Shown here: positions 49,160 to 57,919 of the stretch, piece by piece | Layout of the letters: each line of letters starts with the position of its first letter | Numbering within the stretch: the stretch's first letter is position 1 | Assembly (NCBI RefSeq): GCF_022170785.1 | Contig: NZ_CP081870.1 | Location: 856,001 to 920,000 of the forward strand | DNA length: 64,000 nucleotides | Source of the DNA: Rossellomorea marisflavi | GTDB taxonomy: Bacteria > Bacillota > Bacilli > Bacillales > Bacillaceae_B | Reading direction: 5' to 3' | The notes under the pieces: model-generated | What the model saw: the letters and a program-made list of their open reading frames with translations, nothing else | Databases searched by the model: none | Told to the model about the DNA's origin: nothing | Made by a program: the position numbers and the translations under genes

Positions 49160-49239
49160 GTAGGTCACCTCTTATGGTTTCTTATAGATGAATGTATCAT
49201 TTTATTTATTGATTTACAATAAATAATTGTTAATACATG

Positions 49240-49288
49240 ATAAAAAAGAGCAACCGTTGCTTGATCAGACAACGGTTGCTCTTATGTT
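49240..49288 (-). terminator. Terminator of the lipoprotein gene
   Basis: AAGAGCAACCGTTG and CAACGGTTGCTCTT form a perfect stem with an A/T-rich tail. Confidence 0.85.
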
Positions 49289-49298
49289 GTTGATGGGT

Positions 49299-49709
49299 TT
49301 ACCTTTCATGAGTGTAGATCAATTCTTTCGAGCCCGTTTTGTAGCTGAAATCAATCTCTTCTTTCTCAAACAGCGCTTTATCTTCTGATACCAGAACGAC
49401 CGAGTATCGTTCGTCCTTTTTTAGTTCGACTGGGAGGGATGAGATTTTCCTGGTTGTATATTCTTCAACGGTATTGATTTCCTGATCATCTAGTACATAC
49501 GCATCCTTGATCTCTACGCTTCCCACTTGGATGGCTTCGAGTATCGTGTTTATTTCAATATTTTCAGGAGTGAACTGTATCTTCATATAGTAAGTGGATG
49601 GGGGTTCCTTGTATTCTGTTATCTCATGTGTATGGAATTTATCTTCCTTGCCGCAGCCTGCTATCAGAACCAGTCCAATGATCCAAAAGTGCATAAATGA
49701 TTTTTTCAT
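49299..49709 (-). CDS. Putative lipoprotein
   Basis: About 136 residues from the ATG at 49709 (AAGGGGG). MKKSFMHFWIIGLVLIAGC is a lipoprotein signal with lipobox IAGC. The outside part is rich in Glu, Thr and Val with a beta pattern (IEINTILEAIQVGSVEIKDAYVL). Function unknown. Confidence 0.75.
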   Translation of the reverse strand: MKKSFMHFWIIGLVLIAGCGKEDKFHTHEITEYKEPPSTYYMKIQFTPENIEINTILEAIQVGSVEIKDAYVLDDQEINTVEEYTTRKISSLPVELKKDERYSVVLVSEDKALFEKEEIDFSYKTGSKELIYTHER

Positions 49710-49875
49710 TGGAAAACCCCCTTCATAGTCATTATACATCCCTTATTTAATAAAAGTACGTTTAGTACAAATTAGCCGCTTAGGAACAATGGACCTAAAA
49801 TGGTTCCAAATAGCTTATTAGTTTACTAAGCGGAAATCCTCTGAGTGGTCATTCTAAAAACCGGTAATTCACGCA

Positions 49876-49889
49876 ATAGATTAATCTAT
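49876..49889. promoter_or_regulatory. Palindrome before the PPTase gene
   Basis: ATAGATTAATCTAT is a perfect 14-base palindrome in the gap before the PPTase gene. It could be an operator; no partner copy was found in the window. Confidence 0.4.
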
Positions 49890-49946
49890 ACCTGGCCTAT
49901 ATCATAGTAAGAAGATAGTAAGACTGTTCGCGGGAGGGGAGATAGA

Positions 49947-50645
49947 TTGAATTTGAAAGAAAATGAAGTGCATATTTGGTGGACAACGTTTGATACGTAT
50001 CATAAAAATCTGAATCATTTAGATAAAGTAGAACAGGAAAAAGTAACCCGTTTAAAGTTTCCAAAGGATCAAGAGCACCAAGCCATAACCTATACTTTTT
50101 TAAGAGATGTCTTGGCAGTGTATACTGGGCAACGTCCCGAAGATATTGAGATAAGTAGGGATTGCTTGGGATGTGGGGCTCAACATGGGAAACCGGCGTT
50201 ATTGAATGAAAGTCAAATCAAGTTTAACCTTTCTCATACTGCTCATTTTGTAGTGGTGGGAGTAAGTAACGGTGAGTTGGGGATAGATATTGAAGAAGCT
50301 GATGAAGCCAAAGATGTGGAGTTTCTTTACTCAGCCCTTTCACAATCTGAGAAAGAACAAGTAGACCCCAAGGAAAAAACAAAAGGATTGCTCACATATT
50401 GGACGCGCAAGGAATCGATTGTTAAAGCACTGGGAGTCGGATTGACGATTGATTTGCAGGCACTGGTGCTGTCTGGGTGTAGTGAAGCTCCTCGTATTAT
50501 GGCTTTTCCAGATGGGAAACTTCCTAATGCCACAATGGTGGATTTCGAGTTGGAGGATGTAATGGGTTGCGTGACGCTTCTTGAAGCCAAAGAACAACCC
50601 GTAAATTTGATTTTCCGTCGACACGCTGCTTTTTGTCAATCATGA
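49947..50645 (+). CDS. Sfp-type 4'-phosphopantetheinyl transferase
   Basis: 232 residues, TTG start behind GGGAGGGGAG. GELGIDIEEADE holds the magnesium-binding Asp114 and Glu116, and YWTRKESIVKALGVGL carries the WxxKEAxxK motif at 152-160. The length and N-terminal extension with KFNLSHTAHFVVVGV fit the Sfp/AcpT type, which activates carrier proteins by transferring phosphopantetheine from CoA. Its position at the start of a region that ends in a nonribosomal peptide synthetase suggests it activates that enzyme. Confidence 0.9.
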   Translation: MNLKENEVHIWWTTFDTYHKNLNHLDKVEQEKVTRLKFPKDQEHQAITYTFLRDVLAVYTGQRPEDIEISRDCLGCGAQHGKPALLNESQIKFNLSHTAHFVVVGVSNGELGIDIEEADEAKDVEFLYSALSQSEKEQVDPKEKTKGLLTYWTRKESIVKALGVGLTIDLQALVLSGCSEAPRIMAFPDGKLPNATMVDFELEDVMGCVTLLEAKEQPVNLIFRRHAAFCQS

Positions 50646-50673
50646 AGAAACCCACCATCTTGGTGGGTTTTCA
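50645..50673. terminator. Bidirectional terminator
   Basis: AACCCACC, ATCTT loop, GGTGGGTT, between converging PPTase and GAP-family genes. Confidence 0.8.
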
Positions 50674-50676
50674 AGT

Positions 50677-51333
50677 TTATAGATAATCAAGCGTGTTAAA
50701 AATTAAGATTAATCCAACGATGCACATGATCCATGACAATGCAGAATCTGATCCGGTTGTTAAGCGGGTGCGAAGCTTATTCAGGCTACTGGTCACCCAT
50801 GTTCCGAATACTTTGTAGCTGAAAAAGATCAAGATCGCAGGGAGAATCATGATGATGTTATAGATGATGAGAATTGGGAGCCATTGATAATAGGGAAGTT
50901 GATTGGTAGTCAACAATCCGACAGCGGCAAAGTATGGTAGAGCTGTTCCAGCCTCGATGAGAAAAGTGGTCACGCCGATTAGGACAACAGAGATAATACT
51001 TTGGGTTTTAGGGATGGGGATACGATTCTTTTGATTCTTTGGCATGAAAAAGCTTGCCACGAACAGAATGACGCCGATGCTGAAAATCCCCCAGCTGACG
51101 ACCCTATTCTGGAACAGGTTCGAAAAGGCATCAATCACATACCCTAGGCCAAGCATCAAAATGACACCGAGGGAAAAATACAGGATGACAACGGTAGAGA
51201 GGTAGGCAAACAATCGTGAGGCCATATTCTTATTATCCTTCAAAATTAGTAGAAGGGTGACGCCAATAATGGTTGGACTTAACGTGTCCAACAGGGCTAA
51301 ACCGCCTAGATAGAGTAATAGCTCAGTTCCCAT
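50677..51333 (-). CDS. GAP-family (Sap-like) membrane protein
   Basis: About 218 residues from the ATG at 51333 (TTGGAGGAA). Six hydrophobic helices: LLLYLGGLALLDTLSPTIIGVTLLLIL opens it, with conserved LLTTNQLPYYQWLPILIIYNIIMILPAIL. This matches the GAP/Sap family, proposed to help export lipids or small molecules in actinobacteria. It is the third gene of the MerR-controlled minus-strand operon and might help export the product of the nearby synthetase, by inference. Confidence 0.8.
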   Translation of the reverse strand: MGTELLLYLGGLALLDTLSPTIIGVTLLLILKDNKNMASRLFAYLSTVVILYFSLGVILMLGLGYVIDAFSNLFQNRVVSWGIFSIGVILFVASFFMPKNQKNRIPIPKTQSIISVVLIGVTTFLIEAGTALPYFAAVGLLTTNQLPYYQWLPILIIYNIIMILPAILIFFSYKVFGTWVTSSLNKLRTRLTTGSDSALSWIMCIVGLILIFNTLDYL

Positions 51334-51354
51334 GTGTTCCTCCAATGGTTGAGA

Positions 51355-52092
51355 TTAAGAATTCTTCGCCATGTAATGGATATAGGCGTTCTTCATGAAA
51401 TCAAGGACTTCTTGATCAATGGGGTATAAGTTGTGCTTCTTGGATTCTTCTGGAGACATACGAATATCCCAAAGTTTGTCTAAGAAGGCATCCTCGTCTC
51501 CAAAGTTCTCAGCTCTTTTTTCGTCCATACGTTTGATGATATTTTGAATTCGGGGGTCACTATATTTAAGGTGGATGTACTTCTTCAATTGTCCTAATAA
51601 GGCAATCCATTCGAGGGAGTCTGGATCGCTACTGGTCATATTCGGCAAACGATCGAGAACATCGTAATTCTTTATATCTAATTCATTCTGTTTATATGTG
51701 AGTACTTCCTTTGAATCCCTTGTATATAGGCTCATGATTTTTTGAATTCGGAACTCTTCTCCCTCGATGGCAATGCCGTTAATCAGCTCTCTGAGGTTAT
51801 ACTCAATCTTTGAAAGTCGGTCTTTCTCTGCCATTACGTAGGATAGCTGCTTCATTAAGCTAATCGACCAGTCCCATTCTTCAGATTCCAACATGATTTT
51901 AATTTCACTAAGTTGGAAGCCGATTGTTTTCAGGAATTGAATCTGCTGAAGCTTCTGCAATTCCGTATTCGAATATAACCTATGACCCCCTTGGGTCTTC
52001 GATGCAGGTTTTAATAATTCAATCTTGTCATAATACCTTAAGGTCCTAACGGATACGCCACTCATTTTTTTAACTTCATTGATATGTAGCAA
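51355..52092 (-). CDS. MerR-family regulator
   Basis: 245 residues. HINEVKKMSGVSVRTLRYYDKIELLKPASKTQGGHRLYSNTELQKLQQIQFLKTIGFQLSEIKIML is a complete MerR DNA-binding domain. The C-terminal part is a helical ligand domain resembling TipA-like multidrug sensors. Two promoters in the divergent region have the 19-base spacer that MerR proteins act on, so it likely turns on both its own operon and the lipoprotein-PadR operon in response to a ligand. Confidence 0.9.
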   Translation of the reverse strand: MLHINEVKKMSGVSVRTLRYYDKIELLKPASKTQGGHRLYSNTELQKLQQIQFLKTIGFQLSEIKIMLESEEWDWSISLMKQLSYVMAEKDRLSKIEYNLRELINGIAIEGEEFRIQKIMSLYTRDSKEVLTYKQNELDIKNYDVLDRLPNMTSSDPDSLEWIALLGQLKKYIHLKYSDPRIQNIIKRMDEKRAENFGDEDAFLDKLWDIRMSPEESKKHNLYPIDQEVLDFMKNAYIHYMAKNS

Positions 52093-52108
52093 GGCAATTC
52101 CTACTTCC

Positions 52109-52261
52109 CTATTCCTTTTTTGCTGAGCCCGACATGGAGTATTTTAGAACATAGCCTATTCCCAACCCGATTAGTACACCAGGGATCGCATTATCAAATA
52201 GTAAGCCGATCCCAGCCCCTGCAATCACACAGCCGTAGATAATAACATCTTCTTTTTTCAA
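52109..52261 (-). CDS. 50-residue membrane protein leading the MerR operon
   Basis: The frame can be opened at an ATG (52291), but codons 5-8 (AAA AGG AGG AGA) form a perfect ribosome binding site, and TTG at 52261 lies seven bases after it. From there: LKKEDVIIYGCVIAGAGIGLLFDNAIPGVLIGLGIGYVLKYSMSG, glycine-rich helices. Function unknown; first gene of the operon with MerR and the GAP-family protein. Confidence 0.7.
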   Translation of the reverse strand: MKKEDVIIYGCVIAGAGIGLLFDNAIPGVLIGLGIGYVLKYSMSGSAKKE

Positions 52262-52309
52262 GTTAAATCTCCTCCTTTTATTTTTTAACACGCTATTGAA
52301 TATAGTGTA

Positions 52310-52340
52310 AGTATAAAAGATGACGTTACGTCACTTTCAA
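52310..52340 (-). promoter_or_regulatory. MerR-type promoter of the minus-strand operon
   Basis: TTGAAA (52340-52335), a 19-base spacer with GTGACGTAACGTCA, then TATACT (52315-52310). The long spacer with an inverted repeat is the hallmark of MerR-activated promoters. Confidence 0.85.
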
Positions 52341-52368
52341 CTATTTTGAATCTTCCTTTGCGTAAAGT

Positions 52369-52399
52369 TTGAAAGTGACCTTACGTCATCTTATATAAT
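52369..52399 (+). promoter_or_regulatory. MerR-type promoter of the plus-strand operon
   Basis: TTGAAA (52369-52374), a 19-base spacer with GTGACCTTACGTCA, then TATAAT (52394-52399). It mirrors the minus-strand promoter almost base for base, so one MerR protein should control both directions. Confidence 0.85.
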
Positions 52400-52420
52400 G
52401 GGTTCGAAGGAGGTTGGATT

Positions 52421-53080
52421 ATGATGAAAAAATTCATTTTTGGTGTACTGGTGGCTTTATTCAGCCTTGCTGGATGTTCTACCGGTGAAAAGGATGTACT
52501 GGTAAATAAGGAATCCGTCGACGATGTAAATGAGATTGTAGTGAACTTTGCAAGCACAGATGTTGATGTTCAGGTAAGTGATACGTCTGAATTAGAGGCG
52601 CATCTTACAGTTTATGATGATGGTCCAGGTGTGACCCTGGATAAGTCGTCAAACCGGTTGACCGTGGATCTGGATAGCAGTATTGCACGATTGGTTAAGA
52701 AGAAGCCAACTCTTGAATTGATGATTCCACAAGACTTTAATGGCAAGCTCATCCTTGATGGCTCTTCAGGGAATATATCTGGTAAAGATTTAAATCAAAC
52801 CGACATTGAAGTTAAAGCGAGTAGTGGGAATGTGAAGTTACATTTTGCCGAGTTGAATGGGGATGTAGAGGTATCCACTTCAAGCGGTAAGGCTACGATT
52901 GAATTCGATGAAGAGACACCCGATCTGAATCTGGATGTCAGTACGAACAGTGGTAGTCAATCCATCAATATGTCATTGGATGAATCAACAAAAGACAAAA
53001 GAAAAGTGAAGGGAACATCAGGAAATGGCGGAAATGAAATGAAAATTAAAACCAAATCAGGGAGCATAAAGGTGAATTGA
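52421..53080 (+). CDS. Lipoprotein with a DUF4097-like beta-helix
   Basis: 219 residues; AAGGAGG precedes the ATG. MMKKFIFGVLVALFSLAGC is a lipoprotein signal with lipobox LAGC. The rest is a regular beta-helix of short strand-turn units rich in SSGN (GSSGNISG, KASSGNVKLHF, STSSGKATIEF, STNSGSQSINM), the DUF4097 style. It is exported and attached to the membrane; it may sense or bind an envelope compound. First gene under the MerR-type promoter. Confidence 0.85.
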   Translation: MMKKFIFGVLVALFSLAGCSTGEKDVLVNKESVDDVNEIVVNFASTDVDVQVSDTSELEAHLTVYDDGPGVTLDKSSNRLTVDLDSSIARLVKKKPTLELMIPQDFNGKLILDGSSGNISGKDLNQTDIEVKASSGNVKLHFAELNGDVEVSTSSGKATIEFDEETPDLNLDVSTNSGSQSINMSLDESTKDKRKVKGTSGNGGNEMKIKTKSGSIKVN

Positions 53081-53111
53081 TTAAATAGGGACTAGAAAAG
53101 TAGGGAAGAAC

Positions 53112-53600
53112 ATGACTGTTAAATTCACAATATTGGGATTTTTATATAGGAAGAATTTACACGGCTATGATATCATCGCGGAATTCAATGAACTCTCTCA
53201 TCATCAATGGCCCCTAAATCCGGGTCAGGTTTATTCCACATTAGAGAGACTGGAAAGAGATGGGTTGGTTACGTCACTAGGGGAAAATGAGAAGGGAAGG
53301 ATTCATTATCAAATTACCCATGAGGGGAGAGAAGCTCTTTTTGACTGGATATCGTCTCCTGTTAAAAGGCCCCTATTAAGGGATGAACTGTACATGAAAT
53401 ATTTACTGGCCGAAAGTAAGGGGTTGGAGGGAATAGAGGAATTGCTACAGTCTCAGAAAGAATTGATTCTCCAACAGATCCTTTTACTTACGGACTTTAA
53501 GAAGACGATCGATCATAAGCATTTTAAGAAGATCATCTATGGGGGACTACTACATCTGGAGGCAGATTTAAAGTGGTTGGAGTACATCAAGGATGAATGA
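53112..53600 (+). CDS. PadR-family transcriptional regulator
   Basis: 162 residues. FTILGFLYRKNLHGYDIIAEFNELSHHQWPLNPGQVYSTLERLERDGLVTS is the PadR winged helix, followed by a Vir-type helical C-terminal domain (LLAESKGLEGIEELLQSQKELILQQI). It is followed by an ABC exporter, and a palindrome in between is its likely operator. It probably represses the exporter until a drug or the cell's own product binds. Confidence 0.9.
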   Translation: MTVKFTILGFLYRKNLHGYDIIAEFNELSHHQWPLNPGQVYSTLERLERDGLVTSLGENEKGRIHYQITHEGREALFDWISSPVKRPLLRDELYMKYLLAESKGLEGIEELLQSQKELILQQILLLTDFKKTIDHKHFKKIIYGGLLHLEADLKWLEYIKDE

Positions 53601-53631
53601 TCATAAAGATGGTGAAGTTTTTTGTAGGGTA

Positions 53632-53663
53632 ATAGATACTGAGTATCTATACACAGTATCTAT
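53632..53663 (+). promoter_or_regulatory. Probable PadR operator before the ABC exporter
   Basis: ATAGATACTGAGTATCTAT (53632-53650) is a perfect palindrome with 9-base arms, followed by a third half site AGTATCTAT (53655-53663). GAAGGAGTGAGG follows as the ribosome binding site of the ABC gene. Confidence 0.75.
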
Positions 53664-53692
53664 CAAGGATAATGTGAAGGAGTGAGGAACAT

Positions 53693-54412
53693 ATGATCAC
53701 TGTAGATAACGTGTTCAAGCATTTTGAACAGGGAGATATGAAAATCGAGGTTCTAAAGGGAGTAAACCTCTCGATTAAAGAAGGAGAGTTTGTTGCCATC
53801 ATGGGTCCGAGTGGATCGGGTAAAAGTACCCTTCTTCAACTTCTTGGAGGGTTGGACACTCCATCATCTGGTCATGTGAGAATACAAGAGAAACCCTTTT
53901 CTGATTTGAATGAAAAAAAAAGGACCATTGTGCGCCGCAAGGATATCGGTTTCATCTTTCAGAATTATCAGCTGTTGCCTACCTTGACTGTGGAGGAAAA
54001 CATCGCCTTCCCGCTACATGCAGACGGGAGGAAAGATAAGGATGGAGAGGAGAAAATCCGATCGATCATCAAAGAGGTGGGATTGGAAGGGCTTGAAAAG
54101 AAATCCCCAAATCTATTGAGTGGAGGGCAACAACAGCGTGTTTCCATCGCTAGAGGGTTGATCCATGAACCCAAAATCCTTTTGGCAGATGAACCTACAG
54201 GAAATCTGGATCGAAAGCGTGCTGAAGAAATACTGGAGCTACTTGCGAAGTTCAATAAAGAACGAAAGCAGTCCATTATCATGGTAACACATGATATCTT
54301 CGCAGCCGGATATGCAGATAAGATTATTTTATTCAAAGATGGAGTGATTGATAAGGAAGTTACTAGGGAGGATCAAGACTATGCTGAATATCTGGCTAGT
54401 TTCCTGGCGTAA
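53693..54412 (+). CDS. ABC transporter ATP-binding protein (MacB/LolD type)
   Basis: 239 residues. GPSGSGKSTLLQLLGGLD (Walker A), the Q-loop in GFIFQNYQLLPTLTVEENIAFPL, LLSGGQQQRVSIARGL (signature), KILLADEPTGNLD (Walker B) and MVTHD (H-loop) are all intact. The NYQLLPTLTVEEN block is typical of the MacB/LolD/BceA group that works with FtsX-fold permeases. It energises the next gene's permease, which it overlaps by 32 bases. Confidence 0.95.
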   Translation: MITVDNVFKHFEQGDMKIEVLKGVNLSIKEGEFVAIMGPSGSGKSTLLQLLGGLDTPSSGHVRIQEKPFSDLNEKKRTIVRRKDIGFIFQNYQLLPTLTVEENIAFPLHADGRKDKDGEEKIRSIIKEVGLEGLEKKSPNLLSGGQQQRVSIARGLIHEPKILLADEPTGNLDRKRAEEILELLAKFNKERKQSIIMVTHDIFAAGYADKIILFKDGVIDKEVTREDQDYAEYLASFLA

Positions 54413-56822
54413 TCTAACGAAAAACAAGAGGAGGTTCTTCTTCACTCTGATTGCCGTCATCCTCGGAATTCTGTTGACCACCAGCATGTTGGTGGCGAAT
54501 AACACAGTAAAAGATACGTTTAGATATTATGAAGAAATCTACGCAGGTGATGCAGACTCATGGATCTTGAGTAAGGACTATTCCTTTTCTGAGGGTGAAG
54601 TGGAATCGATTAAGCAGCAGGATGCCGTGAAAGACAGCCTGAGTGTCTTGGATAAGCAGACACTGATTGATGTAAATGGTGACAAAGGTCCACCTGAAAC
54701 CCCGGTAAGGGTGACGGGAGTAAGTGATATCCATAGTAATCTTCTCAAGCTTCCCTTGATCAAGGGAGACCTGGAAGGTGGAGGCTTGATCATCCCCGAA
54801 AATGCATCCAAGCTATGGGGGAAGGATATTGGGGATACAGTCACCTTTAAAGGGCTGGGGGAAATTAAAGTAACGGGGATTGTAGGCTTCACTTCTTGGT
54901 TAGCAAGCCCTAACAGTTGGGAAGAAGCAGAAGGGAGATCATTCAGGGTCATGATGGACCTTGACACCCTACAGGAGTGGACTGGACTGACCGATCAGAT
55001 TAGTTATATAAGGCTGCAACATGAAGGAGGTAAAGATCATTTATCACAGTATCAAGATGAATTGAACGGGACACCTTTATACGTTCAACCCGTGGTAATC
55101 GATGATTTGAGGAATAACGATGTGGATGGGTTGTACTCTGTATTTTATCTCGTGTCTATCCTTGCACTCTTTATCAGTGGTTTTATCATCTTCAATATGA
55201 TTTACTCGAGTGTCATCGAGCGTAAAAAGGAATTTTCCATCATGAAGAGTCTTGGATATACGAACTTTAATGTGTTTAAACTTGTATTCATGGAAGTATT
55301 TTTACTATCCCTTATCGGAACAGTGATTGCTCTTCCACTCGGGGTATGGTTCGCCGATCTATTTGTTGATATGCTTCTAGGTATCTTCCAAGACACAATG
55401 GTTTATACATTGAATTGGCAGAGTGCCACGATCTTATCAGGAATGATCGGACTCCTCTTTCCACTCATAATAGCAGGTATTCCGATGTATATCGCATTTA
55501 AGACCCCTATAATATATGCCTTGAGGAATACGAATAAAGAGTCGAAAACCAGAGTGAAGGTCATCAGATATATACTCGGCTTGGCCTTCATCGGCTTGAG
55601 TTTTCTCGATAGTTATTGGGGTTACGTATTCCTGCTTTTCGGAGTCGTTCTCCTTTATCCGGTGGTAATAAGAATGCTTGCGAAGTTGTTAGGACCGTTG
55701 ATTGAGCGTTTGTTGGGTTATCCCGGACGCTTATCGGTCAGTAATATCAAAGTAAATACCAATCGAAATGCAAATACCTCGGCCATGTTGGCAATCAGTA
55801 TTGGAGTGGTCATCTTTCTTGGATCGGCATTGGAATCCATTCCTTCGGGATTTGAGAAGGAAATCCGCCAAACCTTCGGTGGAGATATCCAAATCCAATT
55901 TGAAGAACCAATTAATGAATCCCAGTTAAACACTGTGAAAAACCATCAGGCTGTGAAAGATATGGCCTGGTATAAGGAGACAATGGTTACTTGGAAAACA
56001 GTGGATGGCGAGGCAAAAGAATTTTATTTGATGAGCAACCCTTCCTCTCCGGATTTTCCATTGTTTAAGGGATATGGTCAGGATATTCCTGACGGTGCAG
56101 TTCTACTGGGAGAGAGAGCGTTTGATGAGTGGGGTGGGAAAGTTGGCGACTCTGTCAAGATGAACACCCCTGCCGGTGAACGAGAGTATAAGGTGGCAGG
56201 AAAAGTTAATACGTCTCAGGATGGGGGATACGTCGGATTCGTCTCTCAGGAAGAATTTTCACAAGTGTTTAATTGGCAGGGAATCCAGACACTCATGATG
56301 GATGTCGATGATTCAAGCAATCCAAAAGACCTGCGCAGGGATTTGCGTCAAGACTTCCCTACAGGCATCTCGACACTTACGCTGGTGGAAGACCAGATTG
56401 AGTCATCACAAAGTTCTTTTGATGGTATGAATGAAGTGATGCAATTCCTTATGATTATCGTCATTGCACTTTCCAGCATAGGGATTAGCAATACTTTATT
56501 AATGAATACAATGGAGAGGATAGGAGAGATTGGAACCACGCGTGCCATCGGTTTTACAACGAGACAAGTGAGAACGATGGTGATGGGAGAAGGGTTAGTC
56601 GTAGGTGTGGCCGGAATCATCGTCGGAGTCGTGTTGGGGATATTTGTTATATATTTGAACTCCATCTCTAATTCCTCTGCTACTTACATGCCATTCATTA
56701 TTCCTTGGGGGAATATCGGGCTTGCCATCTTGGCGGGTCTTCTACTCTCGGTCATTGCATCCCTATTTCCATCTTTTATTGCAGCGCGTGTGAACTTGGT
56801 CAATGCACTAAAAGAAAACTAA
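54381..56822 (+). CDS. ABC transporter permease with two FtsX domains
   Basis: About 813 residues from the ATG at 54381 (AGGGAGG eight bases before). N-terminal helix, a large extracellular domain, an FtsX block (LYSVFYLVSILALFISGFIIFNMIYSSVIERKKEFSIMKSLGYTNFNVFK), a second extracellular domain (around 560-690), and a final FtsX block (MNTMERIGEIGTTRAIGFTTRQVRTMVMGEG). This two-part layout is typical of permeases that export peptides or antibiotics or shed lipoproteins. It should act with the ATPase at 53693, under MerR/PadR control. Confidence 0.95.
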   Translation: MLNIWLVSWRNLTKNKRRFFFTLIAVILGILLTTSMLVANNTVKDTFRYYEEIYAGDADSWILSKDYSFSEGEVESIKQQDAVKDSLSVLDKQTLIDVNGDKGPPETPVRVTGVSDIHSNLLKLPLIKGDLEGGGLIIPENASKLWGKDIGDTVTFKGLGEIKVTGIVGFTSWLASPNSWEEAEGRSFRVMMDLDTLQEWTGLTDQISYIRLQHEGGKDHLSQYQDELNGTPLYVQPVVIDDLRNNDVDGLYSVFYLVSILALFISGFIIFNMIYSSVIERKKEFSIMKSLGYTNFNVFKLVFMEVFLLSLIGTVIALPLGVWFADLFVDMLLGIFQDTMVYTLNWQSATILSGMIGLLFPLIIAGIPMYIAFKTPIIYALRNTNKESKTRVKVIRYILGLAFIGLSFLDSYWGYVFLLFGVVLLYPVVIRMLAKLLGPLIERLLGYPGRLSVSNIKVNTNRNANTSAMLAISIGVVIFLGSALESIPSGFEKEIRQTFGGDIQIQFEEPINESQLNTVKNHQAVKDMAWYKETMVTWKTVDGEAKEFYLMSNPSSPDFPLFKGYGQDIPDGAVLLGERAFDEWGGKVGDSVKMNTPAGEREYKVAGKVNTSQDGGYVGFVSQEEFSQVFNWQGIQTLMMDVDDSSNPKDLRRDLRQDFPTGISTLTLVEDQIESSQSSFDGMNEVMQFLMIIVIALSSIGISNTLLMNTMERIGEIGTTRAIGFTTRQVRTMVMGEGLVVGVAGIIVGVVLGIFVIYLNSISNSSATYMPFIIPWGNIGLAILAGLLLSVIASLFPSFIAARVNLVNALKEN

Positions 56823-56834
56823 ACTTGTTATTCT

Positions 56835-56872
56835 TAAGAGCCTACCTGATGTTTGTGGTAGGTTTTTTTCTT
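56835..56872 (+). terminator. Terminator after the FtsX permease
   Basis: CCTACC, an 11-base loop, GGTAGG, T7. Confidence 0.75.
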
Positions 56873-56959
56873 TGTGCTTCATATTGCGTAATATACAGAT
56901 GTTTTGATGGAGTTCCCTCTATATCATTAAATGTATCACGATTACAGTAGGGAGCTCTT

Positions 56960-57919
56960 ATGGGAATCATTTATGAGATAAACGATATAACAAAAGAATA
57001 TCCTTCACGGAATATCACAGCCAATAAAGAGATTAACCTTCAGATTCAAGAAGGAGAGATCATCGCATTATTAGGTCCGAATGGGGCTGGGAAGTCGACG
57101 TTGATTAAACAGATGATGGGGCTTATCAAGCCTACAAGCGGAAGTATTAGGCTTTTCGGAGAAGACATACAGGAGAACAGTGCATTTATTACTGAGAATG
57201 TGGCTTACTATGCTCAGGATCCACATGCCATCACTTCTTTACGAGTGTGGGAATCCGTTTATTTCTCTTGTCGTTTGAAAGGATTGACAAAGTCCACTTC
57301 ATTGGAAGAAACGGATCGACTATTGAAATTAATTGGTTTAGAAGCATTTAGAAAGGATTATATCAAGAATTTATCGGGTGGACAAAAGCGATTGATCAGT
57401 GTTGCCCTGACCCTGACGGGAGACCCAAGCGTCATGATCTTTGATGAACCGACAAATGAGCTAGATCCTGTTAAGCGGAAGAAAGTATGGGACATTATCA
57501 CAGAAAAGAATAGAGAGGGCGCAACCATTATCTTGGTTACCCATAATGTACTAGAAGCAGAGCAAGTAGTGGATCGGGTGGCCATCATTAATGAAGGAAG
57601 ACTGGTCGCATTGGATGGGATTAAACAATTGAAGCACAGGATTGATCAGCGAATGAGACTGGACTTATCAGCGAGTGATCAGGCAGTGGCAAATCAATTG
57701 TATACATTAATGCTTGAAAGGGACCCCGAACGAGTCACTGATCATAAATTGAGGTTTCTAATACAAAAAGAAGATGTGGTAAATGTGGTGAAAAAGCTAA
57801 TGGGCTTAGGCGAACGGTTTGATTTTGATTTTTCTTTGGTGCCGCCTACCCTGGAAGATGTGTACCTTCGCTTGGAAGGAGGCGAACCACAGCATGACTC
57901 AATTGGACTTAAAGCATAA
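56960..57919 (+). CDS. ABC transporter ATP-binding protein (drug-exporter type)
   Basis: 319 residues. LLGPNGAGKSTLIKQMMGL, YYAQDPHAITSLRVWESVYF, NLSGGQKRLISVALTL, SVMIFDEPTNELDP and ILVTHN are complete ABC motifs; the C-terminal 100 residues are the extension common to CcmA/DrrA-type ATPases. It partners the ABC-2 permease that follows, which it overlaps. Confidence 0.95.
   Translation: MGIIYEINDITKEYPSRNITANKEINLQIQEGEIIALLGPNGAGKSTLIKQMMGLIKPTSGSIRLFGEDIQENSAFITENVAYYAQDPHAITSLRVWESVYFSCRLKGLTKSTSLEETDRLLKLIGLEAFRKDYIKNLSGGQKRLISVALTLTGDPSVMIFDEPTNELDPVKRKKVWDIITEKNREGATIILVTHNVLEAEQVVDRVAIINEGRLVALDGIKQLKHRIDQRMRLDLSASDQAVANQLYTLMLERDPERVTDHKLRFLIQKEDVVNVVKKLMGLGERFDFDFSLVPPTLEDVYLRLEGGEPQHDSIGLKA

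Noticed and set aside
52292..52420. Long inverted repeat considered as a transposon end or attenuator
   Set aside because: Its two arms coincide exactly with two 19-base-spacer promoters, so regulation by MerR explains it.
56705..56950. 81-codon plus frame across the permease end and terminator
   Set aside because: It lies in another frame of the permease and runs through a terminator hairpin; no ribosome binding site.
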